Positions 49,519 to 62,510 of a stretch of 64,000 nucleotides of DNA are shown one piece after another; position 1 is the first letter of the stretch, and each line of letters starts with the position of its first letter. Location of the stretch: positions 3,038,001 through 3,102,000 of the forward strand of contig JAZGTH010000040.1 in assembly GCA_036877525.1 (NCBI GenBank), read 5' to 3'. The notes beneath the pieces were generated by a model, which did not search any database, was not told where the DNA came from, and was given only the letters and a program-made list of their open reading frames with translations. This DNA is from Chromobotia macracanthus (lineage: Eukaryota; Chordata; Actinopteri; Cypriniformes; Botiidae). A program made the translations under genes and the position numbers.

Positions 49519-52500
49519 ATGGCTCAGGTGTGGCTCACAGCCCGCGTTGTTGCGTTTCTCTGTGGCCTGTCGCTTCTCCATGCGTGTACGTGGGACTCAA
49601 ACACGGAGCTGGAGCAAGGTCTGGAGATCAGATCATACGACGACGGCGCAGTTATCTTGGCTCACCTGTCGGACATCTCATCCGCAGAAGATTGTCAACA
49701 GGCTTGCTGTGATAGAGACGACTGCCAGCTCGCTGTTATCGGGACTCCGGCGGACGGGAAGCCGGAGTGCCGCCTGGTGAGCTGCATCAAAGACGGCCAA
49801 GACGTCTGTGTTCTGGCGCCCAGCACGCAGTTCAAGGTGTACCGCAAGATCCAGGTGACAGCTGATGAAGAAAGCCCAAACCAGGCAGATGTTCGCTCTC
49901 CATTCACAATAGGTAGCTACCAGGAAAAAAAGTACCCCAGAAACCACATAGATGTTGTACTACTACATTTGTTATTATTACTGTAACATTATAATTATAC
50001 GTCCATGCTCAATCTCCTTCAGATGGTTTAAGAAACTTTCAGAATCTTTTGTTTTTCATATTTTGTTATAATGATTGTTGGGAAATGTTTTCCATGGCAA
50101 TGTTTTCCATGATGGTTACCGTATGTAAAAACTGTAAAAGTGAGTTTATTAGGTTTACGAGGAATATTCATATGTACTTTTTTATACAAAACTGAGAGTA
50201 TAAGAGTTAATTCACATTAGTTGAAACTTAAAGTATAGAAAATACTTAAAGTGACCCTTCCCTTTTTTCCAAGTAGTCAAGCAGCATTGTATTTCAAAGA
50301 CACGACTAACCTGTATTCCTGGTTATACAACCAAGCATTGTAAACAAAGGTCTTTTAATGCAGGATGTAAAGCTTAGTCACTTATTTTCATACCTGAATG
50401 ACACGTACATTTTAGTAGATGCTTTTGACCACAGTGTATGTTACAACACCTGTTAGGAGGGCAAACATCTTGACAGTATATTCTGATCTGAGGTCTGCAG
50501 TAAAATGCCATAGCAAAATACACAAAAGATGTGAATTTTACTGAGGTCACAATTGTTCATTTTCGTTTTTGTTGCTGTTAGGACAGTCAGTGTATGTAAA
50601 CTATTTTGAGAATATTTCATTCTATGTTAATAGATGACTGCCGTCTCCCAAGTATGGTGGGAAATTGTCGTGCTGCCTTCCCACGTTTCTATTATGATGT
50701 CACCAATCAGACGTGTAAGCAGTTTGTCTATGGTGGCTGTGGAGGCAACAATAATAACTTTGAGAGCCAGGAGGTGTGTGAAACAGCTTGTGGTGGGGTG
50801 ACAGGTAAACATCACACTTCCAAACATCCAATATTTTGTACTGAGTGCTTACAAAAATTTTTTTACTTATCATAAAAACTTTGTTACCATGTTAAAGGTT
50901 CATTTTCCTTTATGAAATTTGTTTCAAATTTTCATCTTGTCTTAATAAATAACTTTGGCTAAAAGTAATCTGTTAAATCCTAAAAACATGAATGTGTTTA
51001 AAAACCACAGTGTCTTTTGTTTTGGTCTGCTTTGCTGAAGCTTAAAGCAGTGTTTTTTTGTCATGCCCTTGAAATGGAATTTATCATTGTTCAGGTGACG
51101 CAGTTGAGATGCCAGTACATGTTAAGTAGATATAGACATGTTTGGGGCTAAACCAAAGGCTTTGACGACAGCAACGAGTAATCTTCTGTATGGGGTGTGT
51201 TTTTACAGCTGCTGATTATATAATATGATCCAAATTGTGAAAGGATATTATACCAGAGTTGTGTTTAATCTTTTCTGTCACCTCTAGAGAGTCATAACAC
51301 ATGGACTGGATTAGAATATTTTCATATCTATGATATTTATACTACAAACTGTGTGTCAGCAGCTGTTTTGTTTAGTTAGTTTGTGAGGAATGCAGATAAT
51401 GATAATGATAAAGATGCAAATTAATAAACAAATCCGTAATCTGAGGACAGCTGCTATTTGCATCTAGATAATGTTTAGATCAGCTTCCATTGGATACCCA
51501 GACAAAAATGCTTATGAATTCAGTATACTGGAAAAAAACCCATTTGTTTAATCTAAATTTAATTTTGCACTAATTGGTATGTGACTTTCACTTTGGTGCT
51601 GTATATTTAAGTTATTACAATCAATATAAAAGTAAATTGCAATTGTGGTTTTATCCCATGTAGAGCATATCAGTCTATAATCCTACTTGTCTGTGGTGAT
51701 GAAAACAAAAGCTGGCCTCCAGAATAGAGTGAGGCCAGAAATCTGAGGCCAGAAAAACCACACAGCCTTCATTATAGACCTTTTCTCAACAGGATCAGGC
51801 ACTAACCCAGTACCCACACTGTGGTTTGTGGTTGGCTATGTGCTTAGAATGACCAGACTGTTGGTTTATTACTTACTGTGTTTAAAATTGCTGTTAAATT
51901 GCTTTTCACTTCAGGTTTAGTATGGTTGTAGTAAAGTTGACTTGCAACCTGCATTGTTTTCAGGAAGATCAAAACATTTACCAAGGTCCAATTTCATAGA
52001 CTGAAAACCAAGCTTCTTATTCAGAAATCTTAAATTAAAGCTTAATTTCTTTCAGCAGTTAGGGAATGCATTTCTGGTTTCTGGGTTGTTGAAGAACCTG
52101 TTTGGTGACCTCTGCAGGTGGATTACCTCTCCTCAACAAAAATGTGACATGCAGACCAAGTTTGCTCTGTTCCCTCTGTGAAAGAAGTATATGTGAATGT
52201 GTAATGTGGGCTACCTTAATGTGTACTCAGATTAGGGGTGGGGACGAAGAGAGGATTTTGGGTTGGATTTCTGTGTTAATGTTGACAAAGTGTTTTCAAC
52301 CTGTTGTATGCAAATGGGTCTTAAACCAGTGATTTACAATGCCGTTTAGATGGTTAAGATAACATCTGTGTCCCATAGAGGCATCCTATTATTGCCATTA
52401 CGAAATTATATGAAGAATTTCCAAAAAAAGTTCCAACACACTTGGCTGTTTTGAGTTGGGCAATATAATTGTCACAAGATTTGTGTGTGGGCCTGTATGT

Positions 52501-55240
52501 GCATGGAACATTGTCCTTGAGAATTGCATGAATGTTACAGCACCTACATTCCGTACTGGTGATTTTCCACTGTAATGTGTAGTTTCTACATTTAGTTTGT
52601 TTTCTTGGTTTGAAACTATGACAGAAGTGTTCAATATGACTGGCTTGTGATATGGTGTTTTTATCGTTCATTCTTCTCTGTATCTCTTATTAAAACATTT
52701 TGGTTTCTTTGTTCTCAGGTACAGTGCTCAGTAAATCTCAACGCAGTAGAATGTCTGACCCTGGAAATATGAATGGTAATCTAATTCTTCTTACTTTGTT
52801 ATAAACAGAAACAAGTAATATAGCCTTATGACACAGATCATCTGATGACACGTGATTCTTTAAAAACACATTTCACCCCAGAATGAACCGTCTGTCATTA
52901 TTTGCTCACCCTCATGTCATTCAAACCACTATGCTGTTATTTTTTCTATGGATCACAAAAGGAGAAATTTCAGGAGAATCATTACACTGCTCTTGCTATA
53001 CAAAGAAATTGCCATTACCATGTAACAGAAGTATTAAATATAAGTCTTCTAAAGTCCTTTTATATGAAATTACTGACCTTACGGTCTGTTCCTCACATAA
53101 AACTATGATATGCCTTTAGAATACTTCTGAATACATTGCACAAATCATTTTGGCCGTTTTTATTGCTGTTTGGTCATTTTTGAAGATTGACACCACCTAT
53201 ATATATATATATGAACAAAAAACAAATACAGCATTTGGGTTTGGAATAGCGTGGGTGAGTAAAGAACGAATTTACAGTGACTAAAAAGTATGTACACCCA
53301 AAACTATTTTTGGGTGTATTGTTCCTTTAACTCTTATCTGTAGGGTTTCCTAAGAACTTCTGTAGATTTCTGTGTTTGCTTTTCTGTGTTATCCCAAATC
53401 TTGCTCCTCTTAACATTTCTTGGCTTTGATTAAATCATTTTCTCATTTACACATGAATATGCAAACAGTTTAATATGGATGCAAAACAGACACATTTGTT
53501 TGCTTTCATTTCTACTGTACCAGATGAACAAATAAAACATTTACTTAGTGTATTGTATCTTTCTTCCCAGCTGATGAGCCCAAAGCTCTTCCTGAGATGA
53601 CATATGATGAATTTCAAGGTATTTCAACCCTATTTTTGAACTAATTGTAATAGTTTGTATTGGTTTAGTCTTAATCTTTGTCTGACTACATCTTTGAGTA
53701 GAATACAGTGGTTCTAATGTTCTCTAACCTTCTGTCTTGTCATATCAGAGAAGTGTCTGGCTCCTGCAGAAACTGGGAACTGCAGAGCCTCCATCAGACG
53801 ATACTTCTACAACAACGGCACCTGTGAACAATTCGTCTATGGAGGCTGCAGGGGCAACATGAACAATTATGAAACAGAGGAGGCATGCATCACAACATGC
53901 ACAGGTACTGCTGTGATAAAATCATTTCATGATCATCCATCCCAAACCACTCATGATTTACTGATGAATCATCTATAATCTTGACGTAATAATGTAATAT
54001 TCTTTAATCTAATAAATTAATCTCTGCCGAAAGGAACCTTCTAAACAATAAACAAGCCGCTCATTTAGGCTGCTGATATATATTAATTCATTCATAATAT
54101 GCACATTAAATCAAACATGGAAATTTAAGGAATACAGTCATTTAGAATATATAAGTTTTGTCAGTTTGTGTGTTTAGTGGGAATTAAACCCATGATAGCA
54201 TTGCTCATGCAGAGCTCTATTATATGAGCTACAGGGACATAAACTTAACTGACAATCTAACAGTACTGTCAATGTGTTTGCATTCCAGTGAGAGTCATTC
54301 CCAGAAATGAGAAGGCACCTGTCATCACCAGCACACCTAATAGCATCCACAACTACCAAGGTAAAATAACAAGGTGGCACAAATATAATTAGGTGCTATT
54401 TTGGTAAGTTGTAAGTGCAGTGTAATTCTGAACATTTTCTGTATTTCCTGAATTTCATCATGCATACATATTTAAATGTTTTGCCAACTTTTTTGTTGAG
54501 CAAGTTGAGAACTTTTTTTGTTTTTTGTTTACCATTTGTAACTTTAATTACACAGAAGCCTGTGCCACTCCATCTGATTCCGGTCCGTGCCGTGGAGCAT
54601 TCCCTGTGTTTTACTTTGAGCCAAGCACCCAGTCTTGTAAGCCCTTCATCTATGGAGGCTGCCAGGGCAACCAAAACCGCTACAGCAGTGAGGAAGAGTG
54701 CATGTCAGCTTGTACTGGGATTACTGGTAGGATAGCAAAGGAATTCTAGTTTAGCATTCTGACAGTATTCCAGAATGTGATTGTATTTGATTTGTACTGG
54801 TAATGTATGTTGTGCTACAACTTTGTTGTTATAGGGAATTTTGATGGGCATCGTAGTCGTTGGACGCCAGGTAAGGCATTATTGGACCTCCTAGTGGCAA
54901 ATTTTTATAAAATGTTTATTTTACATGTTTTTAAGGGTGCTTACTTTAGCTGACTGTAAAGTGGTAAATTCATATTCTTACTTTTTGACCAGACACGAGT
55001 GATACTTTGGAACAATCCAAAATCCAAGCTATTATATGCCTAACAATCAGTAATGTCTCATTCCCAGCCTTCTTCCTAGTGGCCACCCTGGCCATCATGT
55101 CTGCCCTACTGCTGGTGGGTCTGATCCTGATCACAGTCCGCAGAAACTCCAGAAGGTTCATCGTATTGGATGACAAGGAGGAGTTACTGCCTGCAGATGA
55201 GTTGTCTTTTGAGCAACCACCCAAAACAGTCTCAATCTAA
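49519..55240 (+). CDS. spint2: SPINT2-like Kunitz-type serine protease inhibitor (HAI-2 type), MANSC plus three Kunitz domains
   Basis: This is a membrane-anchored inhibitor of trypsin-like serine proteases such as matriptase, prostasin and HGF activator. Nine coding exons: 49519-49912, 50634-50804, 52719-52775, 53571-53618, 53749-53904, 54289-54360, 54556-54726, 54835-54870 and 54993-55240. All junctions are GT-AG and all eight introns are phase 1, giving 450 aa. Domains: signal peptide 1-22; MANSC domain about 23-112 (CQQACCDRDDCQLAV); Kunitz 1 about 132-187; Kunitz 2 about 224-275; Kunitz 3 about 300-355; membrane span about 392-417; short tail RRNSRRFIVLDDKEELL, like the end of mammalian HAI-2. 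Each Kunitz domain keeps six cysteines and has Arg at P1 (NCRAAF, NCRASI, PCRGAF), so all three look inhibitory. NxT sequons lie in Kunitz 1 and 2. No LDLR-A module is seen, unlike HAI-1. Mammalian HAI-2 has two Kunitz domains and no MANSC. The neighbour ppp1r14a supports the SPINT2 assignment. Confidence 0.9.
52858..53330. mobile_element. palindromic fold-back element in spint2 intron 3
   Basis: The left half holds TTGCTCACCCTCATGTCATT plus CAAACC. The right half holds the inverted counterpart GGTTTGGAATAGCGTGGGTG plus AGTAAAG. The ends are TTTAA-rich (TTTCACCCC on the left, GGGTGTATTGTTCCTTTAA on the right). It matches the very common cyprinid fold-back repeat from memory and has no coding capacity. 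It also carries a short (TA)n run at about 53199-53211. Confidence 0.7.
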
Positions 55241-56225
55241 AACTGAAGGCCACCTGACCAGCTTCAGTGTCTTGCATCGATAATGCCTCTCAACTCCTTC
55301 TCAATTCCTGTCACACTCCATGTCATGTTTTTATGTACTATATGATTAGTATCATGTAGAGTACAAAGTAATCATTTGTCAGGGATGTATTTATTCAAAA
55401 ACATCCATAATAATGAAACATGTAATGAAGTAGTTTCCTTTTAGTGCTTTAATGCATGTGTACATTTATACATTTACACAGTATTTTAAATATTGAGTTA
55501 ATTTTTCAAATGGGCACATTTTAGTATGCCATTCTTTGAAGGGCCATAAAGGATAATGACACTGATTTGTTAATGCTTTTATGTCAAATACTAATTTTAT
55601 TTCAAGGTTATTGATGCTACAAGCCACAATTTGATCTTTGGTCCCCTAAAATGATTGAATGTGAATAATGAATGTCATTTAATTTGCTAAGTTTTTAACA
55701 ATCTGATATTTGAGTAATATTTTATACATCAAAGGCAATACTTTGAAAAAACAGTACCTGTAACTGGACTGAAATATAAAAGTTAACAAAGCAAATTTAG
55801 GACTTTAACAAAACCACAAGCCATCCTGATGTAGCAACTGTATGTATGATGTTATACACTGGTGTAATAACCTTATCAATGACCTGTAACTGTGAGTGAT
55901 TTTAACACCAGCCTGTTATTTAGGTTAGAATTGCACCTGTCAAGAACACTTACTTTAAAACGTAACTTTAAAAACTGTATAAACAACAATAAAAGATTTG
56001 ATTCAGTTTCATGTTATTTCAAAATATGGATTTGTTCATTAGTTAGCATGTAAAAAGAAAACCAGCTAGTTGTCAAAAATCTTGACTTATAGTCAACCAT
56101 ATAATGAGGGCAGATTTTTATTGAAAGGTTAAATGTGAACTATGTTTCTAGGCCAAATAATGTAATGTGTTACACAGTTTATGTATAATTTTTGATTGAA
56201 ATAAATTGTAGTTCTTTAGTTTCGC
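55241..56225 (+). other. spint2 3' UTR
   Basis: This stretch follows the spint2 stop codon. AATAAA signals occur at 55988-55993 and again near 56201-56206, so a UTR of about 0.75-0.98 kb is likely. No other feature was recognised. Confidence 0.5.
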
Positions 56226-56502
56226 AAATTGTAAACTGTTTAACAGTTTAAATGTTGCTTAAAGGGCATTAATATCCCTAATACGTTTAAATACAGATAT
56301 GTTGTGGAAGATGTTTTTGACCTCAGTGTGTTTCAAGCAGTAGAATTATTCTCAAATTCAAATCAAGAAAATTGTGAATTTAAAGTATGTACTTTGAGTA
56401 TGTACTTCACTGCATTTAAGTGTGAAAACTAGCCCTGAATAGTCTCCTAAATATGGTATTGAAACGTCAATGCACTTCAAACAGCAAGTTGTTACACCTG
56501 AA

Positions 56503-56518
56503 TGGCCACCAGGGGGTA
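56503..56518 (+). promoter_or_regulatory. CTCF-like motif downstream of spint2
   Basis: TGGCCACCAGGGGGTA has the strong CTCF core CCACCAGGGGG but lacks the usual CGC after it. It lies about 300-500 bp beyond the likely spint2 polyadenylation sites. Confidence 0.4.
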
Positions 56519-57997
56519 ATGGTGGATTTAACGCTGGCATAAGTCGACGGGAAAATAATCAAATGCATATTCAGAATATATCTTGTGTCTTATTTTAATC
56601 TATTATCACATCACACGGCACTCAAATTAAAAACGTATTTTAGATTCCCAATTTAATCCTTTAAAAAAACTGATGTTTACCAAACAGGAAGTCACAGTCA
56701 TAGGAACTTAAAAGTGAGAACATACAGCATGTAAATCATTTAGAAGTTAGATCCTGTAGAGATCTAGTAGAATCAGTATGTCTTAAAACAATATTTTAAT
56801 TCTCAGGATGTGTTTATTTATACATTACTATACATTCACTTCACTAAGAAGAAAGGTTTTAAAAGGAATTTGCTGTATGAGGTAGAGAGACAATGAACTT
56901 AATATAATCTGTTAATCTTCCCATTGTTTTTTTTTATAGGTGACGTTGAATGTATGAGAAAGTCTCTCACACTCTGAAGAGCTTTTGGAAGCGCATTTCT
57001 TTGTCCCAGAAAGCTCAGTGCTCTGAAATTAGGTCATAAAGACCGAGCGATTAGCTCATTTCCCAGTCATGTAAAATCGCCCCCTCCACTCAAACACAGC
57101 CGAAAAGGCAGGAGAACATGAGAAAAGTCTGGCTGTGCATGGCTTTCCAGGACATCTATGTGTAGGGCTTATGAACAAACCAGTGCGCCCGTATTAAAAC
57201 TGTAGTTAGGGAACATCAGAAGAAATCACATTGGGAAAACAGTCCTGAAGAGATACAAAGTGCACAAGTCTCTTAGTCCATTTTCTTCTTTCTTCGAAAT
57301 CCAGTTTCGTTAGTTAGATAAAAGTGACAGGTGTGTAGGAGATGCTGTGATAGGTGGAGGTGTTTTGGAAAACTGATAAAGTAGCAGGAATTACGGGGGA
57401 CATATCTTACATTTTCATCAGAAGGTTCAGTGTGGGAAACGTACAATGTTTACATAGAGCCTTCACATTTGTCTTGCGTTGAGATGCCGTAAGCGCTGTT
57501 TGTGTTTGAACCTTGGCTTTAGTAGCCCCTGTATGTTGTCGGTGCCCATGGTCATCTGGTTTCCATCTCACATAAGTGTAATTGTGCTTATTTAGTGTGA
57601 CACCCTCCCCACTCGTAACGCCAGCTGCCTGACTAACTGCAGAGATGCTATGCATTCCTTAAATATAAGAGCGCCAAGCCCCCAATGCATCCAAACCCAC
57701 GTTATTTCAAGCAAAGTACTGTCTTGGCATAAGTTATTGAGAGTGGTGTGTGAGAAGTGTAATGAAGGCACATAGTGTAAAACAGATTGCAGTAAGTGTA
57801 GCCTACTTTTGTCCACTAAGAACTGTGGGTCTCTCTGTATATATGCCTTTTTGAACACATAAGTCACTTATAAAAATGCTGTTGCATTAGATAACAAATA
57901 TAAAACCAAGCGGCATCTTAAAACAAAAAAATTGCCATCAGCCATTTTTACATTTTTTAACAAACTGGACCCAAAGTAATTTTTGTATGTATTAAGT

Positions 57998-58045
57998 CAG
58001 TTATACCCTCAGGTTCACACAGGTGCTCTTGCAGAGTAACCACTC
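57998..58045 (+). repeat. dispersed repeat, copy 2
   Basis: The core TTCACACAGGTGCTCTTGCA is a near copy of the 17336-17382 segment, in the same orientation. The family was not recognised. Confidence 0.55.
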
Positions 58046-58226
58046 ACATAGTTCATTACAATTACAATAGACATGTTCCACTAATATGACAACCAGGACG
58101 TGCCCATATTGTTTCTCATAACTTTGCAAAGTATCTAACAGATACTCTTTCCTTCATCCAAGTCTTTTTGTGAAATGTTCTGCTGGAAAAGTATGCTTTT
58201 GCAAACTTTTTTTTTACAAAAAACAC

Positions 58227-58470
58227 TTATACTCTAAAAATAAAGGTTCTTGAAAGGATCCTTACAGTGATGCCACAGAAGAACCATTTTTGGTTCCCCA
58301 AAAGGTTCTTTAAAGAACCATTTCTTTCTTGCCTTTTATAGTTTAAAGAACCTTTTTGTACTAGAAAGAAGCTTTTGTGAAACAAAGTTTACATGGATGT
58401 AAAAGATTTTTATGAAAGCCAAAATTGTTCTTCTATAAGGCGTTCTGAAGCACCTTTTTATTAAGTGTAG
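58227..58470. mobile_element. palindromic AAGGTTCTT-rich non-autonomous element
   Basis: The left end TACTCTAAAAATAAAGGTTC pairs with the right end, which on the reverse strand reads CTACACTTAATAAAAAGGTG. The interior is full of AGAACC/GGTTCT motifs in both orientations (GAAGAACCATTTTTGGTTCC). It resembles a very abundant otophysan palindromic repeat from memory and has no coding capacity. Confidence 0.7.
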
Positions 58471-60420
58471 TTTACATATTATTATCTAATGCAGAAACAT
58501 TTATACATTGTATTTACGTTGTAGCTTACATTGTCTAAAATACACTTGTGGCCACTGTACAACATTATATATTGAACATATTATAAAATTTAGAAATGTA
58601 AAAATGTTTAAATGAAAATGTTCTATAGACATTCCTTAAAGAAACAATGCACAATTTAATATAATTTTTTATAATATCTACATTTATTCATTATAGTAGC
58701 CAAGTGTTTTCCTTCTTTTGTTTGATATTTTTTCCTTAAAAGAACAAATCCAGCTGAGGTCCACAGAGGCCCATATGGTTTTCTCCCTTGCAGCGAGGTT
58801 GTTGCTCAGAGGTGTTGTTTACCCTAATGAAACTCATGACCCCTTTGACCCCAGCATCTGAGCTTCCACCACTGCAGCCTTCTGCACCTCTCGGCCCTGT
58901 CACCACATCTTTAGTGCCTGACAACAGACTAAAGAACACCAGAAGATCAACACACAAACCCCAGCTGATTCAAAACAGAGGACAGAGCTATGTCAATATC
59001 CTGGAAATACAGGGTTAAGATAAATAACATAGGCGATAAGGAGAGTAGGAAAAGTGCACTGGGTGAGAGGCAGTGTTAGAGGAACCCACTTCTGATGATG
59101 TCATGGCTTTGGCTCTCTACTGCATGAAGAGGGCCGAGCCTGAGCATGGCTTTTCAATGGGGGCTGGGGACCGTGGATTGGATCTTGGCGAGGAGGGGAC
59201 TGTAATTTGAGTGACCCCCATCTCAAATTGAAAGCAGTTGTGAACCCTCTTGAGGGTAAACTTTAGTGATCCAGACTCAGCTCGCTGTTCCCACGACACA
59301 GTCCGACCTCCCTCCCAACTCTGTCCTGACGTCCATTCTTTATTTCATTCTTTCCTTAAAACGACAGTCTCCCTGCCTATAAATGGGAAGTCTGGTGGCA
59401 GTTTGGAATGATGAACGGCACTAAAAAAGGCCAAAATAAGAAGAGCTGTGACGCTTTTGCAGCATCTGTGCTTATTAAAAGAAATCTGGAGATTATAAAA
59501 TGCCTTTGAAATGGCAAATGGAAAATAGTCAGATAAATTAGAAGATGGCTGGGTGGCTAGACCACACCCTCTTAGTTTTTTTATTCCAAATCTGATTAAT
59601 TTGATTTCTGTATCATTCCATCATATACGGAATCCTGCTCCTTATCTCTCTGTCTGTAGGACAAGCCCCTGTTTTATATCAGTATCTATGATCTTGGATG
59701 CAGAGTGGGTGATGTTTCAGAGCTCAGGTGTGCAGTTAGGTTAGCCAGGCCTCATAAGAAAAATTAGAGGGTTCAGCAGTTTCCTTATCTGGCCACCCAC
59801 TCTGACTATGAATTCTGTTGTTTTAGCAAAGTGCTGGCAAGCCCAAATATTCCAGTCAATTGATTGTGTTCTTGATCGACTGAGACAGTCTGGACTAAAG
59901 CACATCTGACCCGTGCAAGAGAAGGTTAGTGCTCTGAATTTATCTGTAAAACAAGTGCAAATCATCTAATTGATGTCTTAAGTGTCTCCTTTTGGAAGGT
60001 GACTATGTTGTGGTAGGTAAAAATCTGCAATCCAATCTTTTGGCAGTGAAATTGATTGCTTGAACTTATGCTTAAGTAAACAAATCCACATACATAACCG
60101 ATGAGCGCCACTGCATTGTCTGGGATGACACGTTGCCAGTATAAAACTGTTGCAAAAATGCTTCCAGACTGCAGCTGTAATGTTTTTTCTCTGTTGTATC
60201 TATTGTTAAGATCTCAGTCAAAAATACCAGCAAGGTAAAATGTGTGTGGTTACCTCTATGGCAGCCAGGTGTGTGTGTGGCTGACTTTATAGGCAATAAA
60301 TCGTGTTTATGGTTCAGTAAAAATTGTAGGTTGTGCCATTCTGAAAAGAGTGATTTCTGCAGATGGGAGAGGCCTCGGTTTAAAGTTGAACATGAAGAAA
60401 GTTGTTTAAGGTCATCAAAT

Positions 60421-60479
60421 TTCTCTCTCTTTCTCTCTCTCTCACTCACATGCTCTTTCACTTTCTCTCTCCTTTTCCC
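60421..60479 (+). repeat. CT-rich simple sequence
   Basis: TCTC runs are interrupted by ACTCACATG. It is a low-complexity tract in the spint2 downstream region. Confidence 0.65.
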
Positions 60480-62490
60480 CACTCTACATACATGCCATTG
60501 TATTTTTGCAAGATAAAATCAGTAGGAAAGAATGTTTGGTGCTCATTCAAAAATGTAAATGGCATTTTAATTTACAAAGATGTGTTATATGTTGACTGGG
60601 AGAAACAGCAAAGACATGCTTTGCGTGTCTAGCACATTGATTTGTTGTGTAAGAATATGCTTTGGGCTGATAAGCCGTACAAACTTTATTGTGAATGATT
60701 CAAGCACTCTACCTCTGAAGGGAGTAAATTAACGCTATGTTATTTAACCATGCTAATTAAGTTATGGAGAAATTTATTTTCCTAAAGACATGTGCGTGCT
60801 CACCTTTGTGCTGGTGGGTTATTTCTCTTTTATTAGTAAGGCTTCTTGAACAGCTATTTGGATTCATACCCCTCAGAGATGCTGTCTGAGTCTCTAACAT
60901 GACAAAAATTATGTGATTAAGTGTTATGGTGTGAATCAGCAACACGCGAAAGGTCAAAGTCTCTCGGATGCATTTATCATCCAAACTTTTTCCAACAGTT
61001 GACTCTGAAGAGAAGCACACAGCTGCTGATAGCCCACCATGGAATGTCTTTGGTTAAGACTACATCCTGTCTGCCAATTCCATGTTTGGTAATGGTGAAT
61101 CTCTTGTAAAAGAGGTCACGGTGGTAAAACCAGCCTTCAGACAGATGCTAATTGTAAATATTGATTAAATCTAGGTCAGTATTCTTTGTTTATTCTTGGC
61201 TTTGTATAATTACATTGAATAATCAAAAACATTGCTAAATTTGGCTGAATTTAGTTCACAGTCTGAGAGTGAATGTGTCTGCAGATAAACCATTCTTGTT
61301 AAATTGTGACCCTACTGGATTCTGACTTGTCAGTCACAGCATTATAGTCAATTTTTTTATGACCGCTAAACCATATTTGACCACTGACAACCAGTTTTCA
61401 ACACTTTGCATGTTCCATGTTTCTGTTGTTTTTGTACATAACCAAATAATTGCAAGTCACTTTTTAATGTCTATTTATTTATTCTTTGATAAGCAGGTAT
61501 GTAACAGTTCACTCTGGTGTGCAGATTATCCTGTTAAGGGTTTATTTTAAGATAATGACAGACTAACTGTCACTACGTTATCTCCACATATATATTTCTG
61601 TCAGTCACTGACAACTAAGATGGTGTATAATTGAGAAATGGAAAATGAGAGTTACTTTGCATTATCTGTTTTTGTGTTTGAAGTGTTTTTTGTATTTAAG
61701 ACCATGAATCCAAGAAAAGAGATTAAAGATGATTTACTGTAAAAGAAACTCAGTAATTATGTCATGGTAGTATTCCAATATGACCTAATAAACAAAACAA
61801 CTGCCAGATAAACAAAAGACAAAGTCTAAATAAAGTCCTCATATAGACCGATTGTCTCCCACAGTTTCATGCCCTTTCATTACTTGTGATGGGATGTGAC
61901 ATCATTCCCTGAGAATCCTTGTCTGAGAATACTTAAGATGTAGAATCACCCAATTTAGTCTGTTAAAAGATCTGGCTTTTTGGTGGTCAATATAACCAAA
62001 AATAGCTGTTTGTCCTTGGTAAGGACTTAACTGAAATATGAACATGTGGATGAACTTTTAGAAGAAATAGGAAATAAGGGTGGAAAACTGGATCACACAG
62101 ACGACAATTGGCAAAGACCTTGTAGAACTTTAGTTCACTTCCACTTTGGGTGGTCACTGACTGTGGACTTCCCCACAGCTGCCCTTACAAAAGAAGCCTT
62201 TTGGGATTATGGGTGGACAAATTAGACGCTACACTGGAGCCCACCAAAGATGTGTGTTTTATCCTTTTCAACTTTGAACTACGTGTTCCTAAAACAAGTT
62301 GTTTTAATAATGAGCAGGCGTGCTAGGTTATAGAAGTAGTTAAAATGATGTTGTGTTTTATGCATTTTCTCCATAACTACTCAAACATTTCAGGCATTCT
62401 TTTACAAGGAAGGAAAATGAAGGGACTCGAACAATGTTACAATCACCAGCTGTGGTATCAGATCGCAAGCTACACAGCACCTCCCTATTC

Positions 62491-62510
62491 CCTGTTGCCC
62501 CAGCAACAGG
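62491..62510. promoter_or_regulatory. RFX X-box-like dyad
   Basis: CCTGTTGCCCCAGCAACAGG is a perfect 8-bp inverted repeat around CCCA. It contains GTTGCCCCAGCAAC, close to the RFX X-box type GTTGCCATGGCAAC. It lies in a GC-richer patch with no recognised gene. Confidence 0.35.

Noticed and set aside
49519..55240. Assignment of the Kunitz gene as SPINT1 (HAI-1) because of its MANSC domain
   Set aside because: No LDLR-A module between Kunitz domains, a HAI-2-like cytoplasmic tail, and a syntenic ppp1r14a neighbour all favour SPINT2.
60072..60516. 136-aa minus and 90-aa plus frames
   Set aside because: They run through a CT-rich low-complexity tract, which keeps frames open; no homology recognised.
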